Shown one piece after another: positions 1-12,327 of a DNA stretch of 64,000 bases (positions within the stretch are counted from its first letter, which is position 1; each line of letters starts with the position of its first letter). The DNA is from Sphagnum compactum (lineage: Eukaryota; Bryophyta; Sphagnopsida; Sphagnales): the NCBI GenBank assembly GCA_965153455.1, contig OZ234503.1:11227118-11291117 (forward strand), in the 5' to 3' direction. The position numbers and the translations under genes are program-made. The notes beneath the pieces are model-generated. The model did no database searches and was not told the DNA's origin. It saw nothing but the letters and a program-made list of their open reading frames with translations.

Positions 1-339
1 ATCATTCACTTTGTTAGTGTAGAAAATTGCACTTCTCATGATTGTCAAGGCTTGATTATCAAAAATTGGCTACATCAATTAATATAACGAAACCATGGTA
101 TAAAATAAAGAAACATGTGTTGAGGAGAAACACACAAACATGCAAAGAGAGAAAACATGCAAAGAGGGAAAGAATCTTTGATCGCTACTATAACCATCTT
201 GGTGTTTGCAAGAAAAAGACAATCACTAGCCAATTTCAATCATTTGTTTCTTAGCCACTAAATGATTATTATCTACATTCGCTTTTGTAATTTTTTCTTA
301 AACCTTGATGATGCACAAACTTTTTCAATTTGCAAAGTG
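1..339. other. AT-rich spacer
   Basis: No gene, RNA or repeat could be supported here. The short open frames have lysine- and isoleucine-rich composition that simply reflects AT-rich DNA. Confidence 0.5.
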
Positions 340-790
340 AAAAGCATGGTAATGGAGTTCTTTTGTGCATCATTGCAATAAAAATGCACTTGAACAAAAC
401 AAAAAAATCAATGAGGCTTTCTTTCATTGCTTCATGCATCGCAACCAAAAAATTTAATGAAGCTTTTCTTTCATTCCTTTGCCCATCCAAACCAAAAAAA
501 AAACAAAACAAGGTTTTCCTTTGTTCCTTCATGCATCACAACAACAAAACAAAAAAATTAGCAAGGTTTTCTTTCCTTCTTCTACACATCATACCAACAA
601 AACAAAACAATTCAATAAAGCAAGATCTTTCATTCTTTCGTGCGTTGCAACAACAAAATAGAAATATCAGTGAGGTTTTCCTTCACCCCATAATTGTGGA
701 TACAGAAGAAAAGGAACTCCTTTTGTTTCATAGCAAAATTTCAAAAATCTTCTTTGTTCCTTTGCATGTTGCAATAACAAAACAAAATTC
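340..790. repeat. Degenerate minisatellite, unit about 50-57 bp
   Basis: A pyrimidine-rich block containing TTTCATTCCTTCATGCATC alternates with an A-rich block containing ACAACAAAACAAAAAAATT. The pattern returns roughly every 50-57 bases, about seven to eight times. Copies are strongly diverged and vary in length. The repeat keeps frames open on both strands, including a 194-codon frame on the plus strand, but the predicted peptide is a string of S/F- and K/Q/N-rich segments without domain features. I read it as non-coding repeat DNA. Confidence 0.6.
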
Positions 791-799
791 AACAAGTTT

Positions 800-3430
800 T
801 TTTTATCTTGCCGAAGAGAATAATAATGAAAAACATGAAAAAATTTGTAACATGGCTTTTGGTGATAATAACAAATATCACATCATTATTGGAATGAGGA
901 GAACCAAAGGGTGAGATCAACAAAAAAAATTTATTGATTAACAAATTTTTTGTCATAAGTTTTGTGGTAGTTATATGTTTTTATTGTGGTTACCATATTT
1001 ATCATAGGTAATTTAAGTAATTGGGGGTAGAAATTGGTTTTAATGAGAAAGTGATTCTAAACATTTTGTGTTTGGGATATAAATTATTTGTGAATGGTCT
1101 CAATTCGCTTTCGGTGATTTGAGATTCTAAAGCATAGTGTGTTATGTTTTGTAAATTGTTTTTTGTGTTTATGCAACTTTTCATTGCACATGGTGTTTGT
1201 GTTTTGTTTTCTATGTTTTGGGCTTGGATTCTTCTGTTTTTGTAAATGAACTTATTTTGAATAATTAAAAATGTGGTTTAGTTTTGTTTAGTGTTGCAAC
1301 TAAATCTAGTGGGGTGAAAATTGTTTTGTGTTTTGTGTTTTGCATGGGTCATAGGTTATGTTTGTAGGAGTTTTGTTCAAAGTGGAAATTATGTGCATTC
1401 ATGGTGTGGTCTGCTTTGCACACAATTTTGGTGTTTTTGTATGTGATTTTCATTAATCACTCTATGAGGCGTTGAACTTCACAAAGGCTTAGTTACCTTA
1501 GAGCATGGAGAGAAAACAAGTGGGAATTACTCAAAGAACAACCCTTGGGAACACTTGAAAGGTGTTAAAAAAACACACAAACCTCTTATAGGGAAGGCCT
1601 TCATTGTCATAGAGGCCCCACCTATTGATTTTAAAATTTTATTTATTTTTCCCTTCTTTTTTTTCCCTTCATGTTTTTTGTCTCCTTTTTTTTCTTAAGA
1701 AAAAACAACTAGTAATAGTAGTGGGGGCGCCACCGCAACCATTGCATAAAACTGAAGCTTTTGGTTAATTGGCCTTCGTCACTAGTAGGTTGGGAAGAAT
1801 AGGGAACACATTCCACCCCTTGGTCATTGTCATTAACATTTGTTGCATGGAGGTTGTGTTGTAACATTTACAACTGCAGCTTGGGAAGAGGGTTAAGGAG
1901 CTCCTTTCTTGGCCGTCATCATCTTCATCATGATTGTAATGTGACAAAGGAATTAAAAGGAAGGGAAGAAGGAAGGAAGAAAAGGGGAAGACAATTAATG
2001 GAAAAAAATGAAAAAAAAACAACAAGAAAACAATGACATGACAGTTGGGTAGGAATGTGCACCTCCATGTTACTATTGCCATTAACCTTCAAACTCCTTC
2101 CCAAACTTGGGAAGCTTGGGATTGAAAGGAGGTTCAAAAGGTTTGGGGGTTGGGCATGCGATAAAAGTTGGTTTGAATCCAATTTGTGTTGACATTTTGA
2201 TTTTATGTCTTTTTGTTATATTTCCCAAACCTTGAATGTTGGTTTGGCACCGTTCTAAACTTGCCATGTATTTTTTTTTTTTTCAGATTTTCCAAATTTT
2301 TTTTAATTATTAAATTTTGGACTTTTCGTCCATTATTGGAACATTCCATCCATATAAGGTTGTTATTTTCATCCAAGTGGTCAATTGTTTATCCATTATT
2401 TGGATGAAAACTTTCCATTCATCCCCAAAACTTTTGAAAGCCCATAACTTTCACATACGACATCAAATTGGAGTGTTTTTTACATTGTTGGTTTTCAACT
2501 TTGGAATTGTAAGTTTGAACTTGGAAATTTTTTGTACATATAGTAGAAAACATTGACTACTTTGGATGTGACTACATTATGGCTTATTTTATGTGTGCAA
2601 AAGGTTCTACTTTTTGAAGTTTTGTTGTTGGAAGGCTAAGATGGTCAAATATGGATGGATCATGTGCATAGCTATGTGTTATGTAATCTTTCTTCTTGTG
2701 GTTGGTCATATTGACCTTTTTTCCATAGTTGTTCCTATCGAGCTTTGTCGTATGTTGTGTGGGCAAGCCATAAGGGTTGCCACCATGTTGATTCATGATC
2801 GATATTCATAAGGTTGGCACATGGGGTGTTTAACACCGCCATTGTAAGAAATATTAGTCAGAAAATGGTCTTCAATGCACGAAACAAACCTAAGTTTTTA
2901 TTCATGTAGTTATATGGTAAGAAATGCCTTAAGTTTTTCACCAATAGGATAGATAATTTGCTAAAGATTTGGGGGTTTATAGCTAGGCAACTAATAATGG
3001 GGCTCCCATTCACATGGCCTATTAGTCCTTTCACCTTACAACCAATGTGTTTTTCTTTGGGAAATAGTTCGTAGGGCTTTTCATGTTGCTATTCGACTTT
3101 GGAGGACCTTAGCCCAAAATAGGGTGGCGGTTTCAAGGATGGATGTGTTAAATTATGAGGTGTTATGTTGTTTTATTTATGGATTTTGATAGCGATGGTT
3201 ATAAAAAGCAACATTGGTGCACACAACAACTTGTTTTTTATTTGACATCCAAAAGTGGAGAAAATCCTCAAAGAAACCCATGTATATTCCCTAAGGTCCA
3301 TATGAATGTTCACTAGTTTTGTAAAATTGGCATTTTAGTTTTCTCAAATATAATATTCCAATTGTTTTAAATGAATTCAAAAACATGATTGTCACCTCCA
3401 TAGGCATTACATTTTCGATTTTTTTTGGTC
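800..3430. other. Gene-free AT-rich stretch
   Basis: Short open frames on both strands have no recognisable domains, no convincing splice structure and low-complexity composition, for example lysine/arginine and poly-F/L runs. Homopolymer T tracts are frequent. Nothing specific is supported. Confidence 0.45.
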
Positions 3431-3435
3431 ACTTT

Positions 3436-3490
3436 TCTTGTGATAGATAACTAATGGGTATCTAATGGGTACCCATCAAATATCACAAGA
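3436..3490. repeat. Small palindromic element, copy 1 (arms TCTTGTGATA)
   Basis: The arms are TCTTGTGATA at 3436-3445 and its exact reverse complement at 3481-3490. The interior contains a GGGTATC / GGGTACCC palindrome. A second element with the same arm sequence, TTTTCTTGTGATA, and a related GGTATCC / GGATATCC interior lies at 20,949-21,027. The shared arms and interior suggest a dispersed foldback or MITE-like family rather than a chance palindrome. Confidence 0.5.
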
Positions 3491-4137
3491 TTTGTTAAAT
3501 ATAAAATGTGATAGTTTTTATGTCATGTAAAGTTTTTGAAGACAAGCTTTATGGGAATTGGGCTCACATTCAACTTTGCCTTGTGGGACTTTCAATCCTA
3601 TAAATCTCGCCCTTTGAACTTTACCATACACATAATGCACTACTTAAATTTGAGCCTTTGTTATCCATTGTACATTTTGACACATAGAAAACATTTGGCA
3701 GTTACCTTTGTCACTTCCATTTGGAGAAAGTTCTTCCATCAAATGTCCCAATTTCTTCCATCAATAAAAGGAACCTTGGTTTATAAGTATAAGTGTGCAT
3801 TACAATTATTTATAAATGTCTAAATAGGGGATGAAATTATTCATTAGGGGTCCAATAAATGTTGAAAATGTTAGATGAACATTTAATTTATAAATTAGTT
3901 TACATTCAATGCCACAATTAAGACCAAACTTATTTTTAGCACTTGCACAAGTGTTAAAATGAATTTGGTCTTGATTGTGGTGCTTAAGGCAAACCATGAA
4001 TCAAGTAGCCCTCCTCTAGTTGCTAGCATCCACATTCACATTTTATGTCAATTGCAACAATTTCATATAAGTTTTATTATTTGATTAAAAAATCTGGATT
4101 TTATGGTTAACAACAAAATACCTTTTATTGTCATTTA

Positions 4138-4219
4138 TCCAAACATAATGAGGCTTTAGGAAAAGGCATTTCTTGAATAACTTCCTAATGCCTTTTCCTA
4201 AAGCCCCATTATGTTTGGA
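4138..4219. ncRNA. Candidate hairpin RNA locus: 33-bp stem, 16-nt loop
   Basis: Bases 4138-4170 and 4187-4219 are reverse complements with one mismatch, at the A in AATGAGGC on the left against AATGGGGC on the right. They are separated by a 16-base loop. The size fits a young plant MIRNA foldback or a minimal inverted-repeat transposon. No known mature miRNA was recognised. Either strand could be transcribed, so no orientation is assigned. Confidence 0.45.
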
Positions 4220-4229
4220 GGGTAGATGA

Positions 4230-5335
4230 ATGAGGATGTCACAGTGAGTTTTTAGCTCAAGAATGACATAGAGGGCCAAGGGAAGAAGCCTTCCAATACA
4301 CAAACCTTTCAATTTTTATGTTTTTAAAAGGAAATTGAAACCTAGTTTGGTTTGAAACCAAATTCAATTCCACACATTCAACACACAAACCCAATACCAT
4401 AAGTTGTGTTATAAAATTGATGCACCACCAATTAAAATTTGCCATGTGATCACAAAATAATCATATCTATTCATTTTCGACAATTAATTAACAAAAAAAT
4501 GGACCTCGAAATATAAATAGAAGTAGTGTAACCTTTGTTGTTGGCTCAAGTGTGAATTGGGTATCGAATTAATTTTTCCTTCCAAAACCAGTTTTTGTAA
4601 TTTAGTTGAATTTTCGTTGTCAAAAACTACTCAAAATTCAATATCTCTCACAATTTGGGTCTAAAAAAATCCAAATCACCTTCATTAAATCCTACTCATT
4701 GGGGGGCTTTCCAACAACACCAAGAGCGTGGCAAGAGGTGCCCTGGTTTGGGATCTCAACTGGACAAACAAAACAAAACGAACAAATTACCTTCCTTCAC
4801 AGATAGATTACATGAGTACGTAATCTGGTTTGATTTGAAATTCCAACAACAGACAAATTCTGCAATCCAATTCTGGGTCTGACGCTACTATGAGCCTCAT
4901 AGGCATGGTACAGTTTAGGGTTCAGTCCCAGTAGGAGATTAATTTGGTAGGTTCCTAAGGCAGTTTTAAATGGTAGAATTAGCAGCCACGGTCGATTCAG
5001 TCATTTTCCTACCTAGCTACCTATGCTCCATGAAAACCTACCACACGCTAGTTGATGACTTGTGTCTCATTCTGTCAGTCATTCTCGCTATAGTGCGTGC
5101 CTTAAATCATAAGGAAGAGGCCTTTCATTGACGGGTGACACCTTAGGCTCTGCATGACCCACCTTACACTCTCTGAGGTGCCATCTGTGCATTCCAGGCC
5201 ATAATCTGCCCTGTTGTGCATTATGGCACCTGCGATATATTTATTATCCAGATCTTTACTTGTTATGGAGAAGGCAAGTGGCTGCTCTGCAGCCTTTTTC
5301 TTTAACAGGTGAATTTCCGTCAATTTTTAAAATAA
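4230..5335. other. Gene-free stretch
   Basis: Base composition becomes more even between about 4,870 and 5,330. No conserved protein motif, tRNA or clear repeat was found there. The small open frames at 4606-4882 (+) and 5102-5323 (-) have no family signature that I recognise. Confidence 0.4.
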
Positions 5336-5339
5336 AATT

Positions 5340-5357
5340 CACACACACACACACACA
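5340..5357. repeat. (CA)9 microsatellite
   Basis: A perfect CA dinucleotide run ends at the CATATTT junction. Confidence 0.9.
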
Positions 5358-5359
5358 TA

Positions 5360-7005
5360 TTTGAAAACCAAGTGATTTTGCAAGGTTTAAAATTTGAATT
5401 GCCAGAAGTGAGAAAAAAATGGTGTTAAAATTGCTAGGTTTTTAGCTATGATAATAAAGGGTTGTTTAAACATTTGTACTTTATATCTAGTTTATAGCCA
5501 GATTTGATTAAATTTTTCTAGGGATGATTGTCATTTTTAAAACATTTTTTATGGGCGATTGCCAATTAGGCTACATTGAAAAAAACTCCTTCAAACAACA
5601 TTGATGTTGTTGTGTGTGCTGCCGTTGCACCTATGGGCTGTGCCATGGGTATCTTACCTAGTGTAATGGGCAATTGTGAGACTGTGTTATTACTATCTTC
5701 ACTAAATGAATATGACACACCATGAAATGACTATGGGAACAACAATGGGACATCATGTGAACATTGTGGAACATTGCTGGAAGATGAAATCAAATCATAG
5801 GAACCGATAATATAAAGTACTCTACTTTGGATGATTATACATCACAATCTTCTACCCTGAAAAGATAGTGGAACATAACTTTCTCGTTTAAAAAATTATG
5901 ATTCATCCAAGTGAGAGGTTGAAGAGCACCGGTGTTACGTAGCCTATAATGCTTTTTAACATGAAGGTAAAAAGTGGCATAATCTTTCATGACAAAATGT
6001 TAATGGAGCTAAAAAGTGTAGGGTATAAGGCCTGAGGTTAAGGGCATTACTAGAAGAAGGGCATGCACAAGGCAAGAGCAAATTGTGGGCCTACCTTTGG
6101 CAATGCCCTCTATGGATGGCCTTAGCAAAATGTAAAGACCACCCAAAAAATTTCCACTGATGAGATTATCTATGAAATTACAATGGGGGAAATCTACAAG
6201 GTTTAGAAAATGAAAGATCCTTGGGAGAAAAACTCCTTGGGAGACCACCTTTACACAACTTGGTGCGTGTGGCAGCAACAAGATGGGGCATGGGCTTTAC
6301 AGAAATTGTAAAATTCCCTTGCAGGAATTGGACAAAAAATTTCGTCATGTAAGGCGATGTTCCATTACACTAAGGCCAAAAAAAACTAGGGCTTTCCGGA
6401 TCCAGCGTTACAATTTACGATGCGGCGCTTGGTAGTGGGTAAAGGGTCACCCTAAAAAAGATATGTAGGTCTTCATTATTAGGCTAGCTTGGACGGCTGG
6501 TGGGTTCATTGGTTCATTTATCATGAAATCGGCGGGATTCGAACGCAAGAGCAGTTGAAGTAGGCGGGAAATTAATGACTTGAGTTACTACTTTACTTTC
6601 ATAACCCTGAGAAAACACTCCGCCTTCTGTGCTGTTGGCTGCTGGCGTGGAACTCGAGTTACAGTCGTGGGTTACGGACTCGGGCTTGTGTGGCGGAATA
6701 AGGGGGATTCGCGCCGTCGAGAGCTTCTTCACATTTCGACCCTCTGCACCCCGCACCGATCTCCTGAAATCCCGAGTCCTAGCTCCTTGACATGGTAATA
6801 GTCGTTCGTATCGATGCGACGGACTTCGCTAGGCGCGTTGCTGCTTTAGGTCTGTTGTATGCAGGAAAAGTCTGGGAAGAATCGGTGCAGTATTGCTTTT
6901 GTTTGATGCAAAGATAGTTCTGCAACTGGGAGCGAAAGAGAAATAGAGAGAAGAGGAACACACCAATAAAAAATAGAAGTAGCTTTTGTCGAGGTTGTGG
7001 CAGCG
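5360..7005. promoter_or_regulatory. Upstream region of the CCCH gene; GC rises from about 6,380
   Basis: 5,360-6,380 is ordinary AT-rich spacer without a supported feature. From about 6,380 to 7,005 the sequence is distinctly richer in G+C and CpG, for example GATGCGGCGCTTGG and CGCGCCGTCGAG, ending at the start codon at 7,006. By position this should hold the promoter and 5' leader. I could not define a TATA box or transcription start. Confidence 0.4.
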
Positions 7006-10000
7006 ATGGCAACAGCCTCTCTACCACCGGGCTTCGGGGGGGCGCTTATGGGACTGCCTGCTGACCATATGGGACACAGCAAACCACCACATCTTCATCA
7101 TCATCATCTTCTTCAAGCTAGAGTGAGTAAGAAAGTGTCCTGGGCTGCAGGGGACAGGCTATGCCAGGTCATTCTCTTTTTCTCCTCCACTCCTGCGACA
7201 TCTCTTGCGATTTAGATGCTTTCTGGTTCTGCTGCGGTTTTCTTCTTCTTAAGAACATTTGCCCCCGGTTTGTGATGCATTTCGTCTTCCTGCACGGCGG
7301 GCACATCCGGGCGATGTTGGGGGCTCTGGATAAGGTCTTTCATCTGGGCTTCCTGAAAAGAGCCGTTTAAGGCTGATTGAGAAGGAATGGCATATTGGAA
7401 TCCAGATCTCAAAGAAATCGCCTTCTTCCGAGTGTACTATGCCGGATTGTAAACTCTGAAAAGCCTTGTGAATGAGCGACTTTAACAAAAAGATTCGTGA
7501 ACACAACAGAGCCGTGAAAATCGCAATACATGAACAATAAATGGATCACAAGAATGTGGAACACAAGAAGTAAGAGCTGGTTTTCGACTATGTGTTACAA
7601 GGTAGCAGTCAAAATAGACAAGTGCAGTTCAGTCCACCACACATCTTTCAAAAAACCGAAAAGAATGTCTATTTTCGAAGCAGAATCATGAGACAACGGA
7701 TAATTCTTTGTTTGCTCTTTGGTTTGGTTACCTAGGTCTTTTCCTTCTTGGCAACAATCCTCTTATCACAACTTCGCTCTTGTTTTCTTTGTGTTGTCAG
7801 TCCTCAGAGTGATATCAGTCTTTTCTTTACAATCAGTTGCTCAGACTCAACGCTCATGCTTCGCATGCAACTATTGCATGTCCGGGTTTTCAGGTCTTCT
7901 ATAAGAGTGCATACTTGTTTAGGGTTTTCTCCGTTTTGTGATAGTCACTCACTTATGGTGTTTTCCTGATATTAGTTCTGAAAAGAAAAATCAGGAGGGA
8001 ATGTGCATGAACGTGACTAATGTTGTCATGGGGGCAATTGCTTGGCCGTTCCTTTGCCATGCAGAATCCTCGATGGTTCATGCAATTGTTAGGTCTTGTG
8101 ACTGTTTTGGCCTCTTGGTGAATAATGGAGTTATCAATTTTTCTGAAGATTGAGGGGTGTCTGGGCTAATTGTTTGAACAAACTTTGAGCTATCAAATGA
8201 AGAATCTAAATGTTTCTGTCTCAGTTGTAGCATGAAAACTAACCTCACGCAAGCCCTGGCAATTCATGCAGGGAGTAATTTCTGTTAGGATGGGCACAGC
8301 CTATAATTGTTTTATGGAATTGTCTTCCAATGTGTCAGGGCACAAAATTTAAGCCTGTCCCATGAGATTTGGGCTTTGTGCATTCTGGATTCGGGCAGTG
8401 GTACCTACCTGCTTGGGTATCTGCTCTTTGATTTTTTAACCAGCAAATAATATCTCATGTTGTTCACATGAGAGTAATAATGCATACCCATCTTAACATG
8501 AAATCAGTGCAAAAAGTAGCTTGTGTCTTTGACTCCTACCAAGAATGTGAGTTGGGCCTACTATTCAACTCTTGGTGAATGCAAACGGTCCTGGTGGAAG
8601 AATAACAAGGGCCATCTTGTGTCAACACCATCCAATCTTGAAGATCAAACTTGCAGAATTCATGCATAGTCTTCAGTAAGTAAATCATGGATTAGGCATC
8701 ATGAAGAAATTGTGATTAAGTGTTTGTTTTGCTCGTTTTTGCAGTAAATTGCAGTCCATGCACCAACAGAGCAACCTGAGATGAAGAATGTTGGCATTTA
8801 GGACAGTGTAGTAACAAAAGTCCTGAATCATTCCACTTAATAGTGCTGTTATGCAACACTTGGATCTGTACTGCAGGAAATGTGTAGGAAATATCTGTTA
8901 AAACTATGAGACTGAAGCAACCACAAGAACTCAATTTCCAGTCAGTGTTTTGAACATGTGAGTGCTAAGTTCTAAAGCATTGTGAGAACACTATGTCATG
9001 AGAAAGACTGCAGGCATAGTACAATGTCTTACTTAGTGTACAGTTATCTCACCACAGTCATGTGATGATCAGAGTGGTCTGCATGGTATATAATCTGTGT
9101 TCAATCCTCAGTATGGTGACTATAGTATCCTGGTATCTGAAGTTTTTTCAGTTTATGATGGGACTGAAAGATACTGTGAATGCACGCGAAGATGCTCTGT
9201 CATAACTTTGCAAAATTTGACTGGGGGACTACTAATAACTTTAAAGCAGTCACTTTTTTCTTCTGGAAAGCCTACATAGCTTTAGTCATCCTGGCGCATA
9301 ACAGTGTACATATTTTGCACGTATCTGGTGGCAACACAGAATTCTTGTTACCAACAAACCTCTTCGAAGTATTTCAATGGTCTGTTTGGAGATTTTGATG
9401 GATATATCCTTGTGTGAGATTGACAGACATGGGATTGGCTTGGATCAAGCAATTCAGATTCCAGTTCATAATATTCCACTTGGTCATTTAAAAATTCCCA
9501 CTGGCTGTGTTGAGAGTTAGCAGAGTGGTTATTTGAACATGTTAACCAATTTCAGGCAGTTACATTGTACTTATTTCTTCTCTAAAATCTACAATGATTT
9601 GATTGCTGCTTGCTAAAGCTAACTTATTTCATGTGTCAAAACATCTATCTCGCTGATAATTTACAAGTGTCACAACTTATGATCAGAGTTGTCTGAGGAT
9701 TGAGATACAGTGGATTCTCTATGCAGATACAGGCTTTATTGCACTATGGATAGCTGTTATATTCATGCATTGCTACCCCTTTATGTCAAGAGAGCTGCAA
9801 CTAAACCTGTGGAGCATTTGTTATTGTTGTTGGTTCACAGGTGCGGCTGTTTGCAGCTGAAGATGCACCTGATTCATCGGGGACAGCTTGTCAAGATCTT
9901 CTGCAAGCAAAGCAGACTAAGTTCATGCATGCAACAGTTCCCATCTCATCTAATGCTCTTCCTCCTGGTTTTGCTCCTACTGCCACAATGAATACAAAGC

Positions 10001-12327
10001 CAGCAGTTGGAGCTGTCTTGCCCCAGGTTCCTTGGCGTGTCCCTACACTGGTAAGTGATTTGCCACTAAGTACCCCAGGAGCTCTGTGTTGATTCCCTAT
10101 GGTGACATGAGCCTCATCTTAAAGCATGAAAAGGGTTTTTTTGGTCATTTATGACTGAAGCTGTTCTTTTCCTTTTCACCAGTTCAATTTGCACCCTTCA
10201 TGGCGGGTGGTTGCTGGTGGAGAAAGTAAAGAGGTTGCACTCCAGAGACAGCGGGAGGTTAGAGTATTGGAGGCTGTTTATCCACGAACCTCATCCATAC
10301 CTGAAAGGTAACTTCCCAGTCTTTGAACCCCAGGGACTTTCTTCATACTTTCATCAAAGTCAAGGTTGATGTTTCTGTGTTGCAATTTTCCAGCTTGTTG
10401 TGGTAAGGATCATACCCCATGTTGTCTCACTTGGTGGGTACAAGTTCTTACTTGCCATGGATGTGACCATGCTGCTCTGAATTTATTTTTCTTTGTTGAG
10501 AATGCAGTTTTGGGGCATTGCTGGGTTGGCTTGTGCAAATCACTAGTTGTCTCATGGAAGTGGTCCTCATTGAGCTTCAATTGGCTGGTGTTGTTGGAGT
10601 ATGGAATGTTAATTTCTGTGATAATGACTGTCATTTAGTGCAAACCTTTCAGTCTTTCATCAAGTATGAATTAATCACCTAGAGTTTTACTGGATGCTTG
10701 TCATGCAACTGAGCAGTTGTTGTCTGCATATTTTGCAGTCCAGCAGAGCCGCTAGAACCACAGTTGCCTTGCAATGATGAAATGACACTTGTCATCCCAG
10801 TGGTACCAGTAGATGATGATACACTGGATCAAGATGATGGACTAACATCAACAGTTGACAAACTTCACTTCCCTCAAGAATCTGCAGCCAAAGGTACAGT
10901 AGACTAGGTTTTTCTACTCCTGAACATTTGAAGCTTGATTAAGTTGAATGTTTTGACTTTGCACAGTTCCTTCTCAGTAATTTAAAAAAAAAAAGGTACT
11001 GAAGATTTTATGTTTTGTGTGATGTCCAGAAGGAGCACTGTCTCCTCCCCCAGGCTTTGATTTTGTTGCAAAGGAGCCAAACCCAGTTCTTGCACACTGG
11101 TTGGCAGGTGCTTACCAAGATAATGACAGAGCAAGAGGTCATGCAGACTCCAAAGGGTCCTATTTGGGAATTACTGCTCCAGCTGGATCCATCATGTCAG
11201 GAATTGAGAACATCTCCAGTTTCAATCCTGATCAAAGCAGATCAGACCCTTCCAGCAAACCTTCACTCCCAGCTGTCCCACCCTCCTGTCAGACAGAGAC
11301 GGAACCGGATGTGATTGCAGCAGCTGCTGCAGCATATGCTGCCCTATCACAGTCTAATGATCATACCAAAATAGACTGCGGATTGCTTCTGAAGTTTCTT
11401 AGAAATCCCTCTATGATGAAGAATGTGTCAAGTCAGCTCTCAAGCAAGGATTCAGTAGAAAATCGAGTCCATGAAGTTTCCAATCTGGGCACAGAGGGTA
11501 CAAGAATTGGGAATGGAAATCAGCAGGACCCAGCAGCAATCAGTTTTCCAGTGCTGAGTATTGAGCAAGAATTGTTGCATGTTGGAGGGGACATTGGCAG
11601 AAAAGAAAGGAAGACATCAGTAGTAGTTGGAGGTGCTCCTATGGATGTTGTATTTGAAAGATCCCAGGGCTTTGGTCCAGCCCAGGCCACTAATGGTCAT
11701 GATAATTTTCCAGACACATTCAATGCCAGAATGTACAATGGACCAATGCATTCATCTCAGCCTCATGTGGCCCAAAATGGGCAGCTGTATATACCTGCTA
11801 CTAGGCCTACAAGCGTCCAATTACATCCCCCTCTTTCTGTTCCACCTCCTGCACCGCAACCAGTGATGCCGATTCCTGGTCGACCACTATCACAGCATGA
11901 TGAGCAGTACTTGAAAGATCTCATTTTACAGCACGGAAGGAATAGCAATGAGGATGATGTGCACAGAGGAATGAACGGAAGAGTCCAGGAGTACAATGTT
12001 TTATCAACCAATGGTCATTATAGAGCAACTAGTTTTACAGGACGATCTGAAAGGTTGGAGTCTGCACCAATGTGGCCTGGAAAAGAATACATTGACATTG
12101 CTAATCTGTCTTTAAGACTGGGGGATGGACACAGGAATGTTGAAAGTATTAGCAGGTCTGGAATGACTCAACCACGGGGAAAGTCTCGAAAAGCTTGCAT
12201 TTATTTCAACACAGCCAAAGGGTGTCGGAATGGAAGCAGTTGTGTCTTCATACATGACTCTAACAATGCTGAAAGGGCAAAATGGCAAAAGGTGGAGGGT
12301 GGGAAGGCTGAGAGTGGCTACAAGTAG
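7006..12327 (+). CDS. CCCH-type zinc-finger protein, C3H6-like (five exons)
   Basis: The proposed exons are 7006-7167, 9841-10050, 10183-10307, 10739-10893 and 11030-12327, giving 650 codons including the TAG stop. All introns are GT-AG (2673, 132, 431 and 136 bp) and phases agree at every junction. Exon 1 ends in KKVSWAAGDRLCQ and exon 2 opens with VRLFAAEDAP, a junction typical of plant proteins resembling Arabidopsis C3H6 (At1g19860). Exon 3 encodes the conserved block SWRVVAGGESKEV and RVLEAVYPR. Near the C-terminus (about residues 605-627) is one C-x8-C-x5-C-x3-H finger, starting KACIYFNTAKGC and ending VFIHD. Three PPGF motifs occur, at the N-terminus, near residue 94 and at the start of exon 5. 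CCCH fingers commonly bind RNA; a nuclear or RNA-related role is inference. ATG 7006 is chosen because the in-frame codon upstream is GTG. It appears intact. Confidence 0.9.
7168..9840 (+). other. Large first intron of the CCCH gene
   Basis: The donor is CAG|GTCATT and the acceptor is TTGGTTCACAG|GTG. No transposon protein, hairpin or second gene was recognised inside. Short open frames are present but show no domains. Other introns of this gene are 132-431 bp, so this one is unusually long. Confidence 0.7.

Noticed and set aside
330-914. 194-codon plus-strand open frame
   Set aside because: It follows a degenerate minisatellite; the peptide is low-complexity and the opposite strand is also open.
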